Assembly: GCA_020632755.1 (NCBI GenBank)
Contig: JACKEY010000006.1
Span: forward strand, 434,001-498,000
Source of the DNA: Alphaproteobacteria bacterium
GTDB taxonomy: Bacteria > Myxococcota_A > UBA796 > UBA2385
Length of the DNA: 64,000 nucleotides
Reading direction: 5' to 3'
The translations under genes and the position numbers were made by a program. Below are positions 40,994-50,062 of this stretch, one piece after another; the first letter of the stretch is position 1; each line of letters starts with the position of its first letter. The notes beneath the pieces were generated by a model that worked only from the letters and a program-made list of their open reading frames with translations, searched no databases and was not told the DNA's origin.

Positions 40994-42813
40994 CGGACGG
41001 GCCCCCGGACCGCAGGGCCCTGCATCCGATCCTGCGCCTGGCCCTGGACTACGGCCGTCCCTACCGCTGGAGCTACGCGCTGGGTGCGCTGGCCCTGCTG
41101 CTGACCAACTGGCTGACGGTGCGCATCCCCGTCGTCGTGGGACAGGGCGTGGACGCGCTGCGGGACGGCGCGCCCGTCGGCCGCTCGGCCCTGCTGGTCG
41201 CCGGCATGGGCATCGTCGTGATGGTCGTGCGCACCGCGTCGCGGGTGTGGTTCTTCAACCCGGGGCGGGACGTCGAGTACGACGTCCGGCGCGACATCTT
41301 CGACAAGCTGATGCGCCTGCAGCCCGAGTTCTACGCCCGCCACAAGCGCGGCGACATCATCAGCCGGGCCAGCAACGACATCACCTGGGCGCGGCTGGCG
41401 ATGGGCTTCGGCGCCCTGGCGGTGTTCAACATCACCAGCGGGCTCGTGCTCAGCGGTGGGCAGATGGTGCTGATCAGCCCGCGCCTGACCGCCTTCGTGG
41501 TCGTTCCCCTGGTGTTGTCGCTGGTCATCGTGCGCTTCTTCATCCAGATGCTGCTGGAGACCCAGCGCGAGTACCAGTCCGAGACCGGGCTGCTGTCCGA
41601 CCAGGTGCTGGGCAGCCTGCAGGGCATGGCGACCATCCACGGCTTCGTCGCCGAAGAGGCGTTCATCGATCGGTTCGAGGCCCGCAACGAGCGGGTCTAC
41701 GCGCTGAGCATGAAGCTGGCCTGGCTGCGCTCGGTGGCCTTCCCGCTGCTGATCCTGGGCGGCGGCCTGTCGCTGACCCTGCTGCTGGCGGTCGGCGGGC
41801 CGATGGCCCTGCGCGGCGAGGTCTCGGTCGGCGACCTGGCGGCCTTCGCGACCCTGCTCGCGACGCTGGGGGGACCGCTGCGCTCGCTCGGCTGGATGCT
41901 GTCGATCATCCAGCAGAGCCGTGCCGCGCTCGAGCGCATCTTCGAGCTGCTGGACGCTCCGGTGGCCCGGCCCGAGCGCGCCTTGCCGGCGCCCGCCCCC
42001 TCGCCCTCGCCCGGCTGCGGGCCCGGCTTCCAGGTGCGGGGGCTGACCTTCGCCTACCCCGACGAGCCCGACCGCACCGTGCTGCACGACGTCGATCTGG
42101 ACATCGCCCCCGGGTCGGTGGTCGGGCTGTTCGGCCGCACCGGCAGCGGCAAGTCGACCCTGGTGCGCCTGCTGGCCCGGCAGTTCAACCCGCCGGAAGG
42201 CGCCGTGCAGGTCGTCGGGCGCGACGGCGCCACCGCCGAGCTGACCGCGCTGGAGCTCGACGACTGGCGGGCACGGCTGGCCGTCGTGCCCCAGCGGCCC
42301 TTCCTGTTCAGCGACAGCATCGCCGCCAACATCGGGCTCGAGGACCCACCGGACCTGGACCGGGTGCGGACCGTCACCGACCGCGCGGCGCTGACCGCCG
42401 ACCTGGAGTCGCTGCCCGACGGTCTGGAGACCGTGGTCGGCGAGCGCGGCATCATGCTGTCCGGCGGCCAGCGGCAGCGCACCGCCCTGGCCCGCGGGCT
42501 CTACCGCGAGGCCGACGTGGTCATGCTCGACGACGTGCTCAGCGCCGTCGACCACGAGACCGAGGCCCGACTGGTCGAGACCCTCACCCGCCTGCGGGGC
42601 ACCGAGCGCGCGCCGACGACCCTCATCGTCAGCCATCGGCTCAGCGCCATCCGGCACGCCGATCTGATCGTCGTCCTCGATGAGGGGCGGGTGGTCGACC
42701 AGGGCCGCCACGACGCGCTGATCGCCCGGCCGGGCCTGTACCGCGACACCTGGCGGGTGCAGTCCGAGCGCAAGGCGGCGCCTGCCGCCGACGTGCAGGG
42801 AGGCGTGGCATGA
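40990..42813 (+). CDS. ABC exporter half-transporter with degenerate catalytic site
   Basis: A 607-residue type IV exporter: six membrane helices (about 20-310) and a nucleotide-binding domain with Walker A GRTGSGKST (near 382), signature LSGGQRQR, Walker B VVMLDDVLS with Asp in place of the catalytic Glu, and an SHR H-loop. The Glu-to-Asp change marks the degenerate ATP site of a heterodimeric exporter, paired with the next protein. Such pairs export lipids, drugs or peptides. It overlaps its partner by 4 bp and begins a plus-strand operon that also encodes two lipoproteins. Confidence 0.93.
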   Translation: MTDGPPDRRALHPILRLALDYGRPYRWSYALGALALLLTNWLTVRIPVVVGQGVDALRDGAPVGRSALLVAGMGIVVMVVRTASRVWFFNPGRDVEYDVRRDIFDKLMRLQPEFYARHKRGDIISRASNDITWARLAMGFGALAVFNITSGLVLSGGQMVLISPRLTAFVVVPLVLSLVIVRFFIQMLLETQREYQSETGLLSDQVLGSLQGMATIHGFVAEEAFIDRFEARNERVYALSMKLAWLRSVAFPLLILGGGLSLTLLLAVGGPMALRGEVSVGDLAAFATLLATLGGPLRSLGWMLSIIQQSRAALERIFELLDAPVARPERALPAPAPSPSPGCGPGFQVRGLTFAYPDEPDRTVLHDVDLDIAPGSVVGLFGRTGSGKSTLVRLLARQFNPPEGAVQVVGRDGATAELTALELDDWRARLAVVPQRPFLFSDSIAANIGLEDPPDLDRVRTVTDRAALTADLESLPDGLETVVGERGIMLSGGQRQRTALARGLYREADVVMLDDVLSAVDHETEARLVETLTRLRGTERAPTTLIVSHRLSAIRHADLIVVLDEGRVVDQGRHDALIARPGLYRDTWRVQSERKAAPAADVQGGVA

Positions 42814-44678
42814 GCACGCCACCTCCCCGCGCCGCCCGCCCCGCCCCGACCGATCGGGACGACCTGCGCGCCGAGGGCTCCGACGCCCGGATCCTGGCCA
42901 CGGTCTGGCCCTACGCCCGGCCGGACGGCTGGACCTTCGTCCTGGCCGTCGTCGTGACGCCGCTGGTCGCGCTCCTGAACCTGGCCCAGCCCTGGCTGCT
43001 CAAGCGCATGCTCGACGAGCACGTCGTGGTCGGCCGCGCCGACGGCCTGACCCAGGTCGCGCTGCTCTACCTGGCGGCGGTCGTGGGCGCCTACCTGTGC
43101 CAGGCGGCCTACACCGTGGCGCTGGCCCTGGGCGGCACGCGGACCATCCGGCGCCTGCGCTCGGCGCTGTTCCGGCATGTGCTGGGCCTGTCGCAGTCCT
43201 TCTTCGACCGTCAGCCCACGGGTCGGCTGATGACGCGGCTGACCGGCGACGTGGACGCCCTGGGCGACGCGCTCACCGCCGGCGCCGTCACGATCGTGCT
43301 GGACGGCCTGACCATCGCGGGCGTGCTGGTGGCGATGCTGCTGCTGGATCCGGGCATGACCCTGATCACGATCCTGCTGGCGCCGCCGCTGCTGCTGGCG
43401 ATCAACCTGTTCCGGCGGGTCGCCCGCAAGCTGTTCGTCGAGGTGCGCGAGGCCCTGGCCGCGGTCAACGCCTTCATGGCCGAGCGCATCGACGGGGTCG
43501 AGGTCGTGCAGCTCTACGGCCACGAGGCGGTAGCGGCCGCGCAGTTCGACCGCCGCAACCAGCACTTCCGCGGGCTCACCACCAGGAGCAACGTCTACGA
43601 GTCGGCGATCTTCAGCCTGGTCGACGGCTTCAGCAGCATCGTCGTCGGCGCCCTGCTGTGGTTCGGCGCCGGCGAGCTGTCCGCGACCTTCGGGCTGGAC
43701 ATCGCCACCGTCGCCGTGTCGGTCGGCACCGTGGTCGCGTTCATCGACTACCTGGACCGGCTCTTCGTGCCGCTGCGCGACGCCAGCAACAAGATCGCCG
43801 TCATCCAGCGCGCGGTCGCGGCCCTGGTCAAGATCGCCGGCCTGCTCAATACCACCGAGCGCGTGCCCGACGGCGACCAGCGGCTCGAGGCGCTCCGCGG
43901 CCACGTCGTGCTGCGCGACGTGCACTTCCGCTACCGGCCCGACGCGCCCGACGTGCTGCGCGGGGTCGACCTCGAGGTCCGCCCCGGCGAGGTGGTCGCC
44001 ATCGTCGGCGCCACCGGCTCCGGCAAGACCACGGTCACCCGCCTCCTCGACCGCAGCTACGCCGGCTACCGCGGCTCGATCACCCTCGACGGGGTCGAGC
44101 TCTCCTCCCTCGCCCTCTCCGACCTCCGCCGGAACGTGGCCGCCGTCCGCCAGGACATCCAGGTGTTCAGCGAGGACATCGGCTTCAACGTCGACCTGGG
44201 CAACGAACGCATCGACGCCGAGGACCGGGCCCAGGCGGCGCGCCTGACCCACGCGAACCGGTTCATCGACGCGCTGGGCTGGGACCACGTCCTGCGCGAG
44301 CGCGGCGCCGACCTCTCGGTCGGAGAAGGACAGCTCCTGACATTCGCCCGGACGATGGCCCACGACCCCGGGCTCATCATCCTCGACGAAGCGACGGCGT
44401 CCATCGACTCGCTGACCGAGGCGCTCGTCCAGGACGCGCTGGCCAACATCTTCGCCCGCAAGACCGTCATCGTCATCGCGCACCGGCTGTCCACCGTCCA
44501 GGCCGCCGACCGGATCTGCGTGATGGCGGATGGCCGTGTGGCCGAGCAGGGCACCCACGACGAGCTGCTCGCTGCCGGGGGGCGCTACGCCGCCCTGGTC
44601 GCGGCCGGCGAGGGAGTGCTCGCCGGTCCCGAGGCGGCCGGGCTATCCTCCGGCGGCACGGACTCGGAGCGCCCATGA
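42810..44678 (+). CDS. ABC exporter half-transporter with catalytic Glu, partner of the preceding gene
   Basis: A 622-residue partner subunit. Six membrane helices are followed by a nucleotide-binding domain with Walker A GATGSGKTT (near 400), Walker B LIILDEATAS with the catalytic Glu, an AHR H-loop, and a changed signature, LSVGEGQLL instead of LSGGQ. Together with the previous subunit this gives one consensus site (this Walker A/B with the partner LSGGQ) and one degenerate site (partner Asp with this LSVGE), as in TM287/288-type heterodimers. Its stop overlaps the ATG of the first downstream lipoprotein. Confidence 0.93.
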   Translation: MSTPPPRAARPAPTDRDDLRAEGSDARILATVWPYARPDGWTFVLAVVVTPLVALLNLAQPWLLKRMLDEHVVVGRADGLTQVALLYLAAVVGAYLCQAAYTVALALGGTRTIRRLRSALFRHVLGLSQSFFDRQPTGRLMTRLTGDVDALGDALTAGAVTIVLDGLTIAGVLVAMLLLDPGMTLITILLAPPLLLAINLFRRVARKLFVEVREALAAVNAFMAERIDGVEVVQLYGHEAVAAAQFDRRNQHFRGLTTRSNVYESAIFSLVDGFSSIVVGALLWFGAGELSATFGLDIATVAVSVGTVVAFIDYLDRLFVPLRDASNKIAVIQRAVAALVKIAGLLNTTERVPDGDQRLEALRGHVVLRDVHFRYRPDAPDVLRGVDLEVRPGEVVAIVGATGSGKTTVTRLLDRSYAGYRGSITLDGVELSSLALSDLRRNVAAVRQDIQVFSEDIGFNVDLGNERIDAEDRAQAARLTHANRFIDALGWDHVLRERGADLSVGEGQLLTFARTMAHDPGLIILDEATASIDSLTEALVQDALANIFARKTVIVIAHRLSTVQAADRICVMADGRVAEQGTHDELLAAGGRYAALVAAGEGVLAGPEAAGLSSGGTDSERP

Positions 44679-45403
44679 AGCCCGCACGGATGAGCCTGGT
44701 GGCCTGCTGCCTGCTGCTGGGGGTCGGTGGCTGCGCGATCTTCAAGAACCCCAACGGCGCCGACTCGGGCACCGGCGGCACCGACGGGTCCGACGGGGAC
44801 ACCGACGCCACCGACACCGACGCGTCGGACGGCGACACCGACGCGGACACCGACACCGACGTGTCGACCAGCACCGACACCGACGGCACGGACACCGACA
44901 CGGACACCGACGCCGACGCGGACACCGACGGCGGCATCGGCGACGAGCTCTGCGACCGCACGTTGACCACGGGCGGTCCGCGCGACGACTGCGTCACCTA
45001 CGAGCTCACCTGCGACGCGCCCGTCATCGACACCATCGAGGGCGGCCGCGCCGACTTCGGCGCCGAGGCCTACCAGAACTGGTACTGCGGCTGGGCCAGC
45101 GGGGACCCCTGGGCCGGCCCCGAGCGCGTCTACACCTTCGAGCACCCCGGCACCGGCGAGGTCGAGATCACGCTGGAGAGCCCCTGCGTCGACCTGGACC
45201 TGATCGCGCTGCGCTGGGCCCCGTGGGCCGAAGAGGAGGAGTGTCCGATCACCGAGACGCTCATCTCGGAGTGCGAGATGGACGACAGCCGCGACGGCGG
45301 CAGCGTGACCCTCTGGTCCAACGAGCCCGTGACCTACCTGGTCATCGTCGACAGCGTCGACGACGAGCGGGACAACTTCGCCCTCGTGGCCACCTGCCCC
45401 TGA
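44675..45403 (+). CDS. Lipoprotein with Thr-Asp linker and Cys-rich C-terminal domain (first paralogue)
   Basis: A 242-residue predicted lipoprotein: signal peptide, lipobox (GVGGC), a 55-residue Asp/Thr/Gly linker (about 30-87) and a globular domain of about 150 residues with paired cysteines (ELCDRTLTTGGPRDDC, YELTCDAP, CPITETLISECEM). It contains PERVYTFEHPGTGEVEI and LWSNEPVTYLVIVDSVDDERDNFALVATC. The next gene encodes the same domain order. Surface display after a flexible, possibly calcium-binding linker is likely. Its gene is coupled to the ABC exporter pair, which may supply or need it. Confidence 0.85.
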   Translation: MKPARMSLVACCLLLGVGGCAIFKNPNGADSGTGGTDGSDGDTDATDTDASDGDTDADTDTDVSTSTDTDGTDTDTDTDADADTDGGIGDELCDRTLTTGGPRDDCVTYELTCDAPVIDTIEGGRADFGAEAYQNWYCGWASGDPWAGPERVYTFEHPGTGEVEITLESPCVDLDLIALRWAPWAEEEECPITETLISECEMDDSRDGGSVTLWSNEPVTYLVIVDSVDDERDNFALVATCP

Positions 45404-45410
45404 GGTTCCC

Positions 45411-46037
45411 ATGACGACCGCCTTCTTCTTGATGCTGACCCTGGCCTGCGGCGACAAGGCCGACGACACCGGGGGCGACTCCGGCGCCACCGACACCGAC
45501 GGCGGCACGGACGGCGGCACCGACGGGGGTACCGACGGCGGCACCGACGGGGGTACCGACGGCGGCACGGACGGCGGCAGCGCCGACGTCGACTGCGACG
45601 CCAGCTACTCGACGGCGGCCCCCGGCGGCCCCGACTGCATCACCGACACCATCTCCTGCGGCGACTCCGTGCTGGCCACTACGGCCGGCGGCTCCACCGC
45701 CTTCCGGGGCGAGGAGTACGTGGCCTGGTACTGCGAGGTCGTCAGCTACGACGAGTACGAAGGCCCCGAGCGCGTGTTCCAGTTCGAGCACCCCGGCACC
45801 GGCAACGTCTACTTCGACCTGACGACCCCCTGCGAGGACCTGGACATCTTCGTGCTCCGCTGGGAAGAGGACTCCTGCCCGATCGCCGCGTACAACATCG
45901 CCGAGTGCGAGGGCAAGAAGGGCAGCGGCAACCACCGCGTGCTGGTCTGGAACAACGAGCCCGCCACCTACCTGGTGAGCATCGAGGGCTCGTATGGCGA
46001 AGAAGCCAACTTCGGGCTCGACATCACCTGTGAGTAG
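45411..46037 (+). CDS. Lipoprotein with TDGG repeats and Cys-rich domain (second paralogue)
   Basis: A 208-residue paralogue of the preceding protein. After the signal peptide (LTLAC lipobox) residues 29-56 are seven Thr-Asp-Gly-Gly repeats, followed by the same Cys-containing domain (CDASYSTAAPGGPDC, TISCGD, PERVFQFEHPGTGNVYF, CPIAAYNIAEC, VWNNEPATYLVSI). Only 7 bp separate the two genes, so they arose by tandem duplication and the linkers then diverged. Its end overlaps the methyltransferase start by 8 bp. Confidence 0.85.
   Translation: MTTAFFLMLTLACGDKADDTGGDSGATDTDGGTDGGTDGGTDGGTDGGTDGGTDGGSADVDCDASYSTAAPGGPDCITDTISCGDSVLATTAGGSTAFRGEEYVAWYCEVVSYDEYEGPERVFQFEHPGTGNVYFDLTTPCEDLDIFVLRWEEDSCPIAAYNIAECEGKKGSGNHRVLVWNNEPATYLVSIEGSYGEEANFGLDITCE
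45495..45578 (+). repeat. 12-bp coding repeat for Thr-Asp-Gly-Gly
   Basis: Seven in-frame 12-bp units (ACCGACGGCGGC type, with ACG/ACC and GGC/GGG/GGT changes) make the linker of the second lipoprotein. A similar linker lies before the MYXO-CTERM tail of the beta-helix protein. Confidence 0.9.
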
Positions 46038-47220
46038 GCCCGCATCGGATCCCGCCGCGCGGCGGGTCTTCGTCGCCCCCTGCGCCCGCGGCCTCGAGAG
46101 CGTGCTGCTGGGCGAGCTGGACGACCTGGGCCTGGAGGCCCTGCAGCTGCTCAACGGGGCGGTGCGCTTCCAGGGGCCGCTCGAGCACGGCTACCGGGCC
46201 CTGATGTGGTCGCGGGTCGCCAGCCGCGTGCTGGTCGAGCTGGTCCAGGGACCCGCCTGGGACAGCCAGAGCCTGTACGACACCGTGCGGGAGATCGACT
46301 GGATCCAGCACGCCGATCCGGACCGCACGATGGCGGTCGACTTCGTCGGCCGCAACGACGGCATCCGGCACAGCGGCTTCGGCGCCCGGCGGATCAAGGA
46401 CGCCGTCTGCGACAGCCTGCGCGACCGCACGGGCCGCCGTCCTGGCATCGACCTGAAGGACCCCGATCTGCGCCTGCACGCCTACCTCGAGGGCGAGGAG
46501 CTGCGGCTGTCGGTGGACCTGGCCGGCGAGCCGCTGCACCTGCGCAGCGGCGGCGTGCAGGGCGGCCGTGCGCCGCTCAAGGAGACCCTGGCCGCGGCCT
46601 TGCTGCTGCTGGCGGGCTGGCCCCAGGCCGCGCAGGAGGGGCGCCCCCTGGTCGACCCGATGTGCGGCAGCGGCACCTTCCTGCGCGAGGGTGCGGCGAT
46701 GGCCCGCGGCGATGCCCCCGGCCTGATGCGGACCACCTGGGGCTTCCACGGCTGGCGTGGCCACCACGAGGCGATCTGGCAGCAGGTGGTCGAGGCGGCC
46801 CGCTCGGCCGCGCCCCAGCCGGTCCCGCCCCTGTTCGGCTTCGACGCCGACCGCGACGCCATCGAGGTCGCCCGCCACGGCCTGCGCGCCCAGGGGCTGC
46901 AGGACGTCGTGTCTTTCGCCCAGGCCCCGCTGTCGGTGGCCGAGGCGCCCTGCGACGAGCCCGGCATGCTGGTCGTGAACCCGCCCTATGGCGAGCGGAT
47001 CGGCGATCGCGACGAAGCCGACAACCTGATGGGCCTGCTGGGCGACATCCTGCGGCGACGCTTCCTGGGCTGGCACGCGTGGATCCTGGCTGGCAGCCCG
47101 CGCATGGCGAAGCGGCTCGGCCTGCGGCCGGCCCAACGCATCCCGGTGTGGAACGGCCGCATCGAGTGCCGCTGGCTCGAGGTCCCGATCAGCGCGAAGC
47201 CGGTGGCGCGCGACGTCTGA
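46030..47220 (+). CDS. rlmL: RlmL-type 23S rRNA (guanine-N2) methyltransferase, THUMP domain
   Basis: A 396-residue enzyme starting at GTG 46030. The N-terminal THUMP region (VFVAPCARGLESVLLGELDDLG) is followed by the methyltransferase domain with DPMCGSGTFLREGA and the catalytic VVNPPYGER (NPPY). It contains the RHSGFGARRIKDAVCD stretch typical of YcbY/RlmL N-terminal halves. It probably methylates 23S rRNA G2445; other guanine sites cannot be ruled out. It lacks the second methyltransferase half found in E. coli RlmKL. It overlaps the lipoprotein gene. Confidence 0.88.
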   Translation: MSRPASDPAARRVFVAPCARGLESVLLGELDDLGLEALQLLNGAVRFQGPLEHGYRALMWSRVASRVLVELVQGPAWDSQSLYDTVREIDWIQHADPDRTMAVDFVGRNDGIRHSGFGARRIKDAVCDSLRDRTGRRPGIDLKDPDLRLHAYLEGEELRLSVDLAGEPLHLRSGGVQGGRAPLKETLAAALLLLAGWPQAAQEGRPLVDPMCGSGTFLREGAAMARGDAPGLMRTTWGFHGWRGHHEAIWQQVVEAARSAAPQPVPPLFGFDADRDAIEVARHGLRAQGLQDVVSFAQAPLSVAEAPCDEPGMLVVNPPYGERIGDRDEADNLMGLLGDILRRRFLGWHAWILAGSPRMAKRLGLRPAQRIPVWNGRIECRWLEVPISAKPVARDV

Positions 47221-47247
47221 GGTCGCCGCTCGGGCCAGGGCGGGCGC

Positions 47248-48234
47248 TCACCCGGTCGAGGGGGGCCCGTTTGGGGAAGGAGGCCCGTCGGCCGCCGCGG
47301 GCGCATCGGCCGACGGGGCCCAGGCGGGGCCGCGGCCGCGCAGCTTGCGCGGGGTCAGGTCGTGCTTGCTGGCGTCGGCGGCCGGGTCGGCGCCCGAGAT
47401 GTGCTGGACCACCACGCTGGCGGCGGCGAAGCCGAAGGCCCCAGTGACGAAGCCGGCCGTGCCCCAGATCACGCTGCGGGACTCGCAGCCGTGGTGGTCG
47501 TTCTCGCCGTTGGGGCAGACGCAGGAGAAGCCGTCGTCGCCGTCGTAGATCAACGGCTGGCTGGGGCGCAGGTGCTCGGTGCTGTAGACGGCGGGGATGC
47601 CCCACGGGCCCTTGGCGGGGAAGCCGTGCTGCTTGCGCAGGATCTTGCGGACCGCGCTGGCGAGCGGGTCGATGGTCGTGTCCGCCAGGTCGGCCACTGC
47701 GACGCGGGTGGGGTCCAGGCGGCCGCTGGCCCCGGTGCAGCACACGACGGGCAGGGCCAGCCGGCGGCACTCGGCCAGCAGGTGGCACTTGGCCGTGACG
47801 TTGTCGATGGCGTCGACGACGAAGTCGGGGCGGTTGCGGCCGCCGAGCAGCATGTCCGAGGTGCGCGCCTCGTAGAACACCGGCACGGCCTTGATCTGCG
47901 ACTCGGGGTTGATGAGCCGCAGGCGCTCGGCGAGCACCTTGGCCTTGGGCTGGCCGACGGTGCCGCGCAACGCCGGCAGCTGGCGGTTGATGTTGGTCAC
48001 GCAGACCAGGTCGAAGTCGACCAGGGTCAGCCGGCCGACCCCGCTGCGGGCCAGGGCTTCCGCCGCCCACGAGCCCACCCCGCCCAGGCCGATGACCACG
48101 ACGTGGGCGTCCTGCAGCCGGTTCACGCCGAGGTCGCCGAGCAGGCGGCCCAGACGGTCCCAGCGGCGGTGGATGCGACGCGGGCCGTCGCCGGTCGAGG
48201 GCGCGGCTTCGGGGGAGGGGAGGGGCTCGGTCAT
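47248..48234 (-). CDS. tcdA: tRNA threonylcarbamoyladenosine dehydratase (ThiF/TcdA family)
   Basis: A 328-residue E1-like enzyme that cyclises t6A37 in tRNA using ATP. It contains VVVIGLGGVGSWAAEALARSG (nucleotide binding), DFDLVCVTNINRQ, AKVLAERLRLINPE, DAIDNVTAKC and VCCTGASGRLDPT. It is about 60 residues longer than E. coli TcdA because of an N-terminal Pro/Ser/Gly region and a C-terminal Asp/Ala/Pro tail. It lies in the same orientation as the TatD gene, 9 bp downstream of it. Confidence 0.92.
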   Translation of the reverse strand: MTEPLPSPEAAPSTGDGPRRIHRRWDRLGRLLGDLGVNRLQDAHVVVIGLGGVGSWAAEALARSGVGRLTLVDFDLVCVTNINRQLPALRGTVGQPKAKVLAERLRLINPESQIKAVPVFYEARTSDMLLGGRNRPDFVVDAIDNVTAKCHLLAECRRLALPVVCCTGASGRLDPTRVAVADLADTTIDPLASAVRKILRKQHGFPAKGPWGIPAVYSTEHLRPSQPLIYDGDDGFSCVCPNGENDHHGCESRSVIWGTAGFVTGAFGFAAASVVVQHISGADPAADASKHDLTPRKLRGRGPAWAPSADAPAAADGPPSPNGPPSTG

Positions 48235-48243
48235 GGCGGCCCC

Positions 48244-49038
48244 CTATCCATGCAGGGAGGCGGGAGGCAGCCGGAACAGGCGGCGGGCGTTGTCCGCGCA
48301 GTGCCGACCGAGCCGCTCGGCCGGCACGGCGTGCACGGCGGCGAGGGCGGCGACGATCTCCGGGAGGAGGGCCGGCCGGTTGGGCGCGTCGTGGCCCGCA
48401 GGCGGCTGGTCGGGGGCGTCGGTCTCGGCCAGCAACCGGTCGAGGGGCACGCAGGCGGCGGCGGCGCGGGCCTTGTCGTGGCGGGTGACGTTGCCGGCGA
48501 AGGACAGGTGCAGGCCGAGGGAGAGGAAGGCGGGGACCAGGTCGGCGGGGGTGCTGGCCGAGTGCACCATGCCGCCGGAGGAGGGCAGGCCGTCCGACCG
48601 CAGGATCTCCAGGGCCTCGCCGTGGGCCCGCACGATGTGCAGCACCACGGGCAGATCGACGGCCCGGGCGAGCGCCAGCTGGTGGCGGAAGGCGCGACGC
48701 TGGCGGGACCGGCTGTCCGCGGGCACGGCCCGGCTGCGGTCCAGGCCCAGCTCGCCCAGCGCCACCGGTCGGGCCCCCAGGGCCCCGTCCAGGGCGGCCG
48801 GCAGGGCCGCGAGGGCGGCGTCCACGGCGTCGTCGTCCAGGCGGGCCACTGCCCAGGGGTGCAGCCCCAGCGCGAGAAACACGCGCTGCGGGGCGGTCAC
48901 GGCCAGGTCGCACTGGCGCTGCCAGCCCGCGGGATCGACTCCGGCGACAAGGTGGCCGAGCACGCCGGCCTTCGTCGCCTCGGCGAGCGCAAGCGCAGGG
49001 TCGCCGCAGAGATCCAGGTGGTTGTGAGCGTCGAACAC
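48244..49038 (-). CDS. TatD-family metal-dependent hydrolase
   Basis: A 264-residue protein with metal ligands FDAHNHLDL (HxH), LGELGLD, VVLHIVRAHGE, GMVHSAS and AETDAPD, the normal TatD set for a 3'-5' DNase or related hydrolase. The chosen start is GTG 49038, giving the usual VFDAHNH beginning; no ATG lies close upstream. The second half has the expected ALGLHPWAV and HCADNARRLF. The gene is followed by tcdA and may be co-transcribed with it. Confidence 0.88.
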   Translation of the reverse strand: MFDAHNHLDLCGDPALALAEATKAGVLGHLVAGVDPAGWQRQCDLAVTAPQRVFLALGLHPWAVARLDDDAVDAALAALPAALDGALGARPVALGELGLDRSRAVPADSRSRQRRAFRHQLALARAVDLPVVLHIVRAHGEALEILRSDGLPSSGGMVHSASTPADLVPAFLSLGLHLSFAGNVTRHDKARAAAACVPLDRLLAETDAPDQPPAGHDAPNRPALLPEIVAALAAVHAVPAERLGRHCADNARRLFRLPPASLHG

Positions 49039-49101
49039 GCGAGCCCCGGGGACCGCAACGGAGTAGTCTTCTGGGACCCGTCGCGCACACCGGAGCCCGC
49101 G

Positions 49102-49998
49102 ATGTCCTTCTACGGCGACTTCCTCGTCCAGCTGGGCGTGATCCAGGAGGATCAGCTGCAGGCCGCGCTCGCTGAGCAGCGGGAGGGCCGGCTGCGCCTG
49201 GGCGAGCTCGCGGTGTCCCGGGGCATCATGACGGCCGACCAGGTCGCCCAGGTCCGCCAGGTGCAGCGGGGACACGAGTCCGAGCAGGAAGAGCTGCGGT
49301 TCGGCGAGCTCGCCGTCGCCCTGGGCTTCGCCGCCCAGGACGAGTTCGACCGCCTCCACCGCGAGCAGCGCGCCGGCTGGCGGCGGGTCGGCGACATCCT
49401 GGTCCAGCAGGGCTCCCTCGACGAAGCGACCCACTCCTCCTACCTGCGCGACTTCCTCCACCTCGAGATGACGCGGTCGCGCCGCCTCCAGAACACCCTC
49501 GCCGAAGCGCCCAGCCCGCGGGTCATCGAAGCCCTCGTCGACCTCGCGCGCCGCTGGCTGCCCCGGTTCGGCCTGACCGACGCCAAGGTCATGGACGTGC
49601 GCGTCGCGCCCCGCGCCACCCCCGGCGTGGCCTGGACGGCGCACCGCAGCCTTCGGGGCGGCGACGTCGAGGTCATCATCTTCTTCGGCATCAGCCAGGC
49701 CGCGCTGATGGCGCTGGCCCAGAGCACCGAGCGCCCCGCCAAGCCCGAGCGCCCCGATCTGGCGCTGCCGGCGCTCGAAGAAGCGCTGGAGACCCTGACC
49801 GAGCTCATGCGCAGCCGGCTGACCGATCTGCAGCTCGACGGCAGCGCCGTGTTCACGGTCGAGGACAACGGCTACCGCGCCCTGGCCGAGCTGATGGCCG
49901 AGCGCGATCTGGTCCAGATCGAGCTGGTGCACTCCCTGGCCGGTCACGGCACCTCGCGGGCCGTGCTGACCGTCGTCACCCGGGACGGCGAGGGCTGA
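49102..49998 (+). CDS. Protein with tandem type II secretion ATPase N-terminal-like repeats
   Basis: A 298-residue protein. The first 130 residues hold three helical units of the MshEN/GSPII_E-N type (LVQLGVIQEDQLQAALAEQ, LGELAVSRGIMTADQVAQV, FGELAVALGFAAQDEFDRL), often c-di-GMP binding or regulatory. The C-terminal half has a CheX-like alternating strand/helix pattern (DVEVIIFFGISQAALMALA), followed by an acidic tail. No catalytic motif is seen. It diverges from the TatD gene and has CGGAG 7 nt before ATG 49102. A signalling role in motility or secretion is plausible. Confidence 0.72.
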   Translation: MSFYGDFLVQLGVIQEDQLQAALAEQREGRLRLGELAVSRGIMTADQVAQVRQVQRGHESEQEELRFGELAVALGFAAQDEFDRLHREQRAGWRRVGDILVQQGSLDEATHSSYLRDFLHLEMTRSRRLQNTLAEAPSPRVIEALVDLARRWLPRFGLTDAKVMDVRVAPRATPGVAWTAHRSLRGGDVEVIIFFGISQAALMALAQSTERPAKPERPDLALPALEEALETLTELMRSRLTDLQLDGSAVFTVEDNGYRALAELMAERDLVQIELVHSLAGHGTSRAVLTVVTRDGEG

Positions 49999-50062
49999 GC
50001 CCGCGGTCGTGTGCTGCCACCCGCAGCGGTCGGCGGCATGGTCTCGCTGAGGCTTTCGCTCC

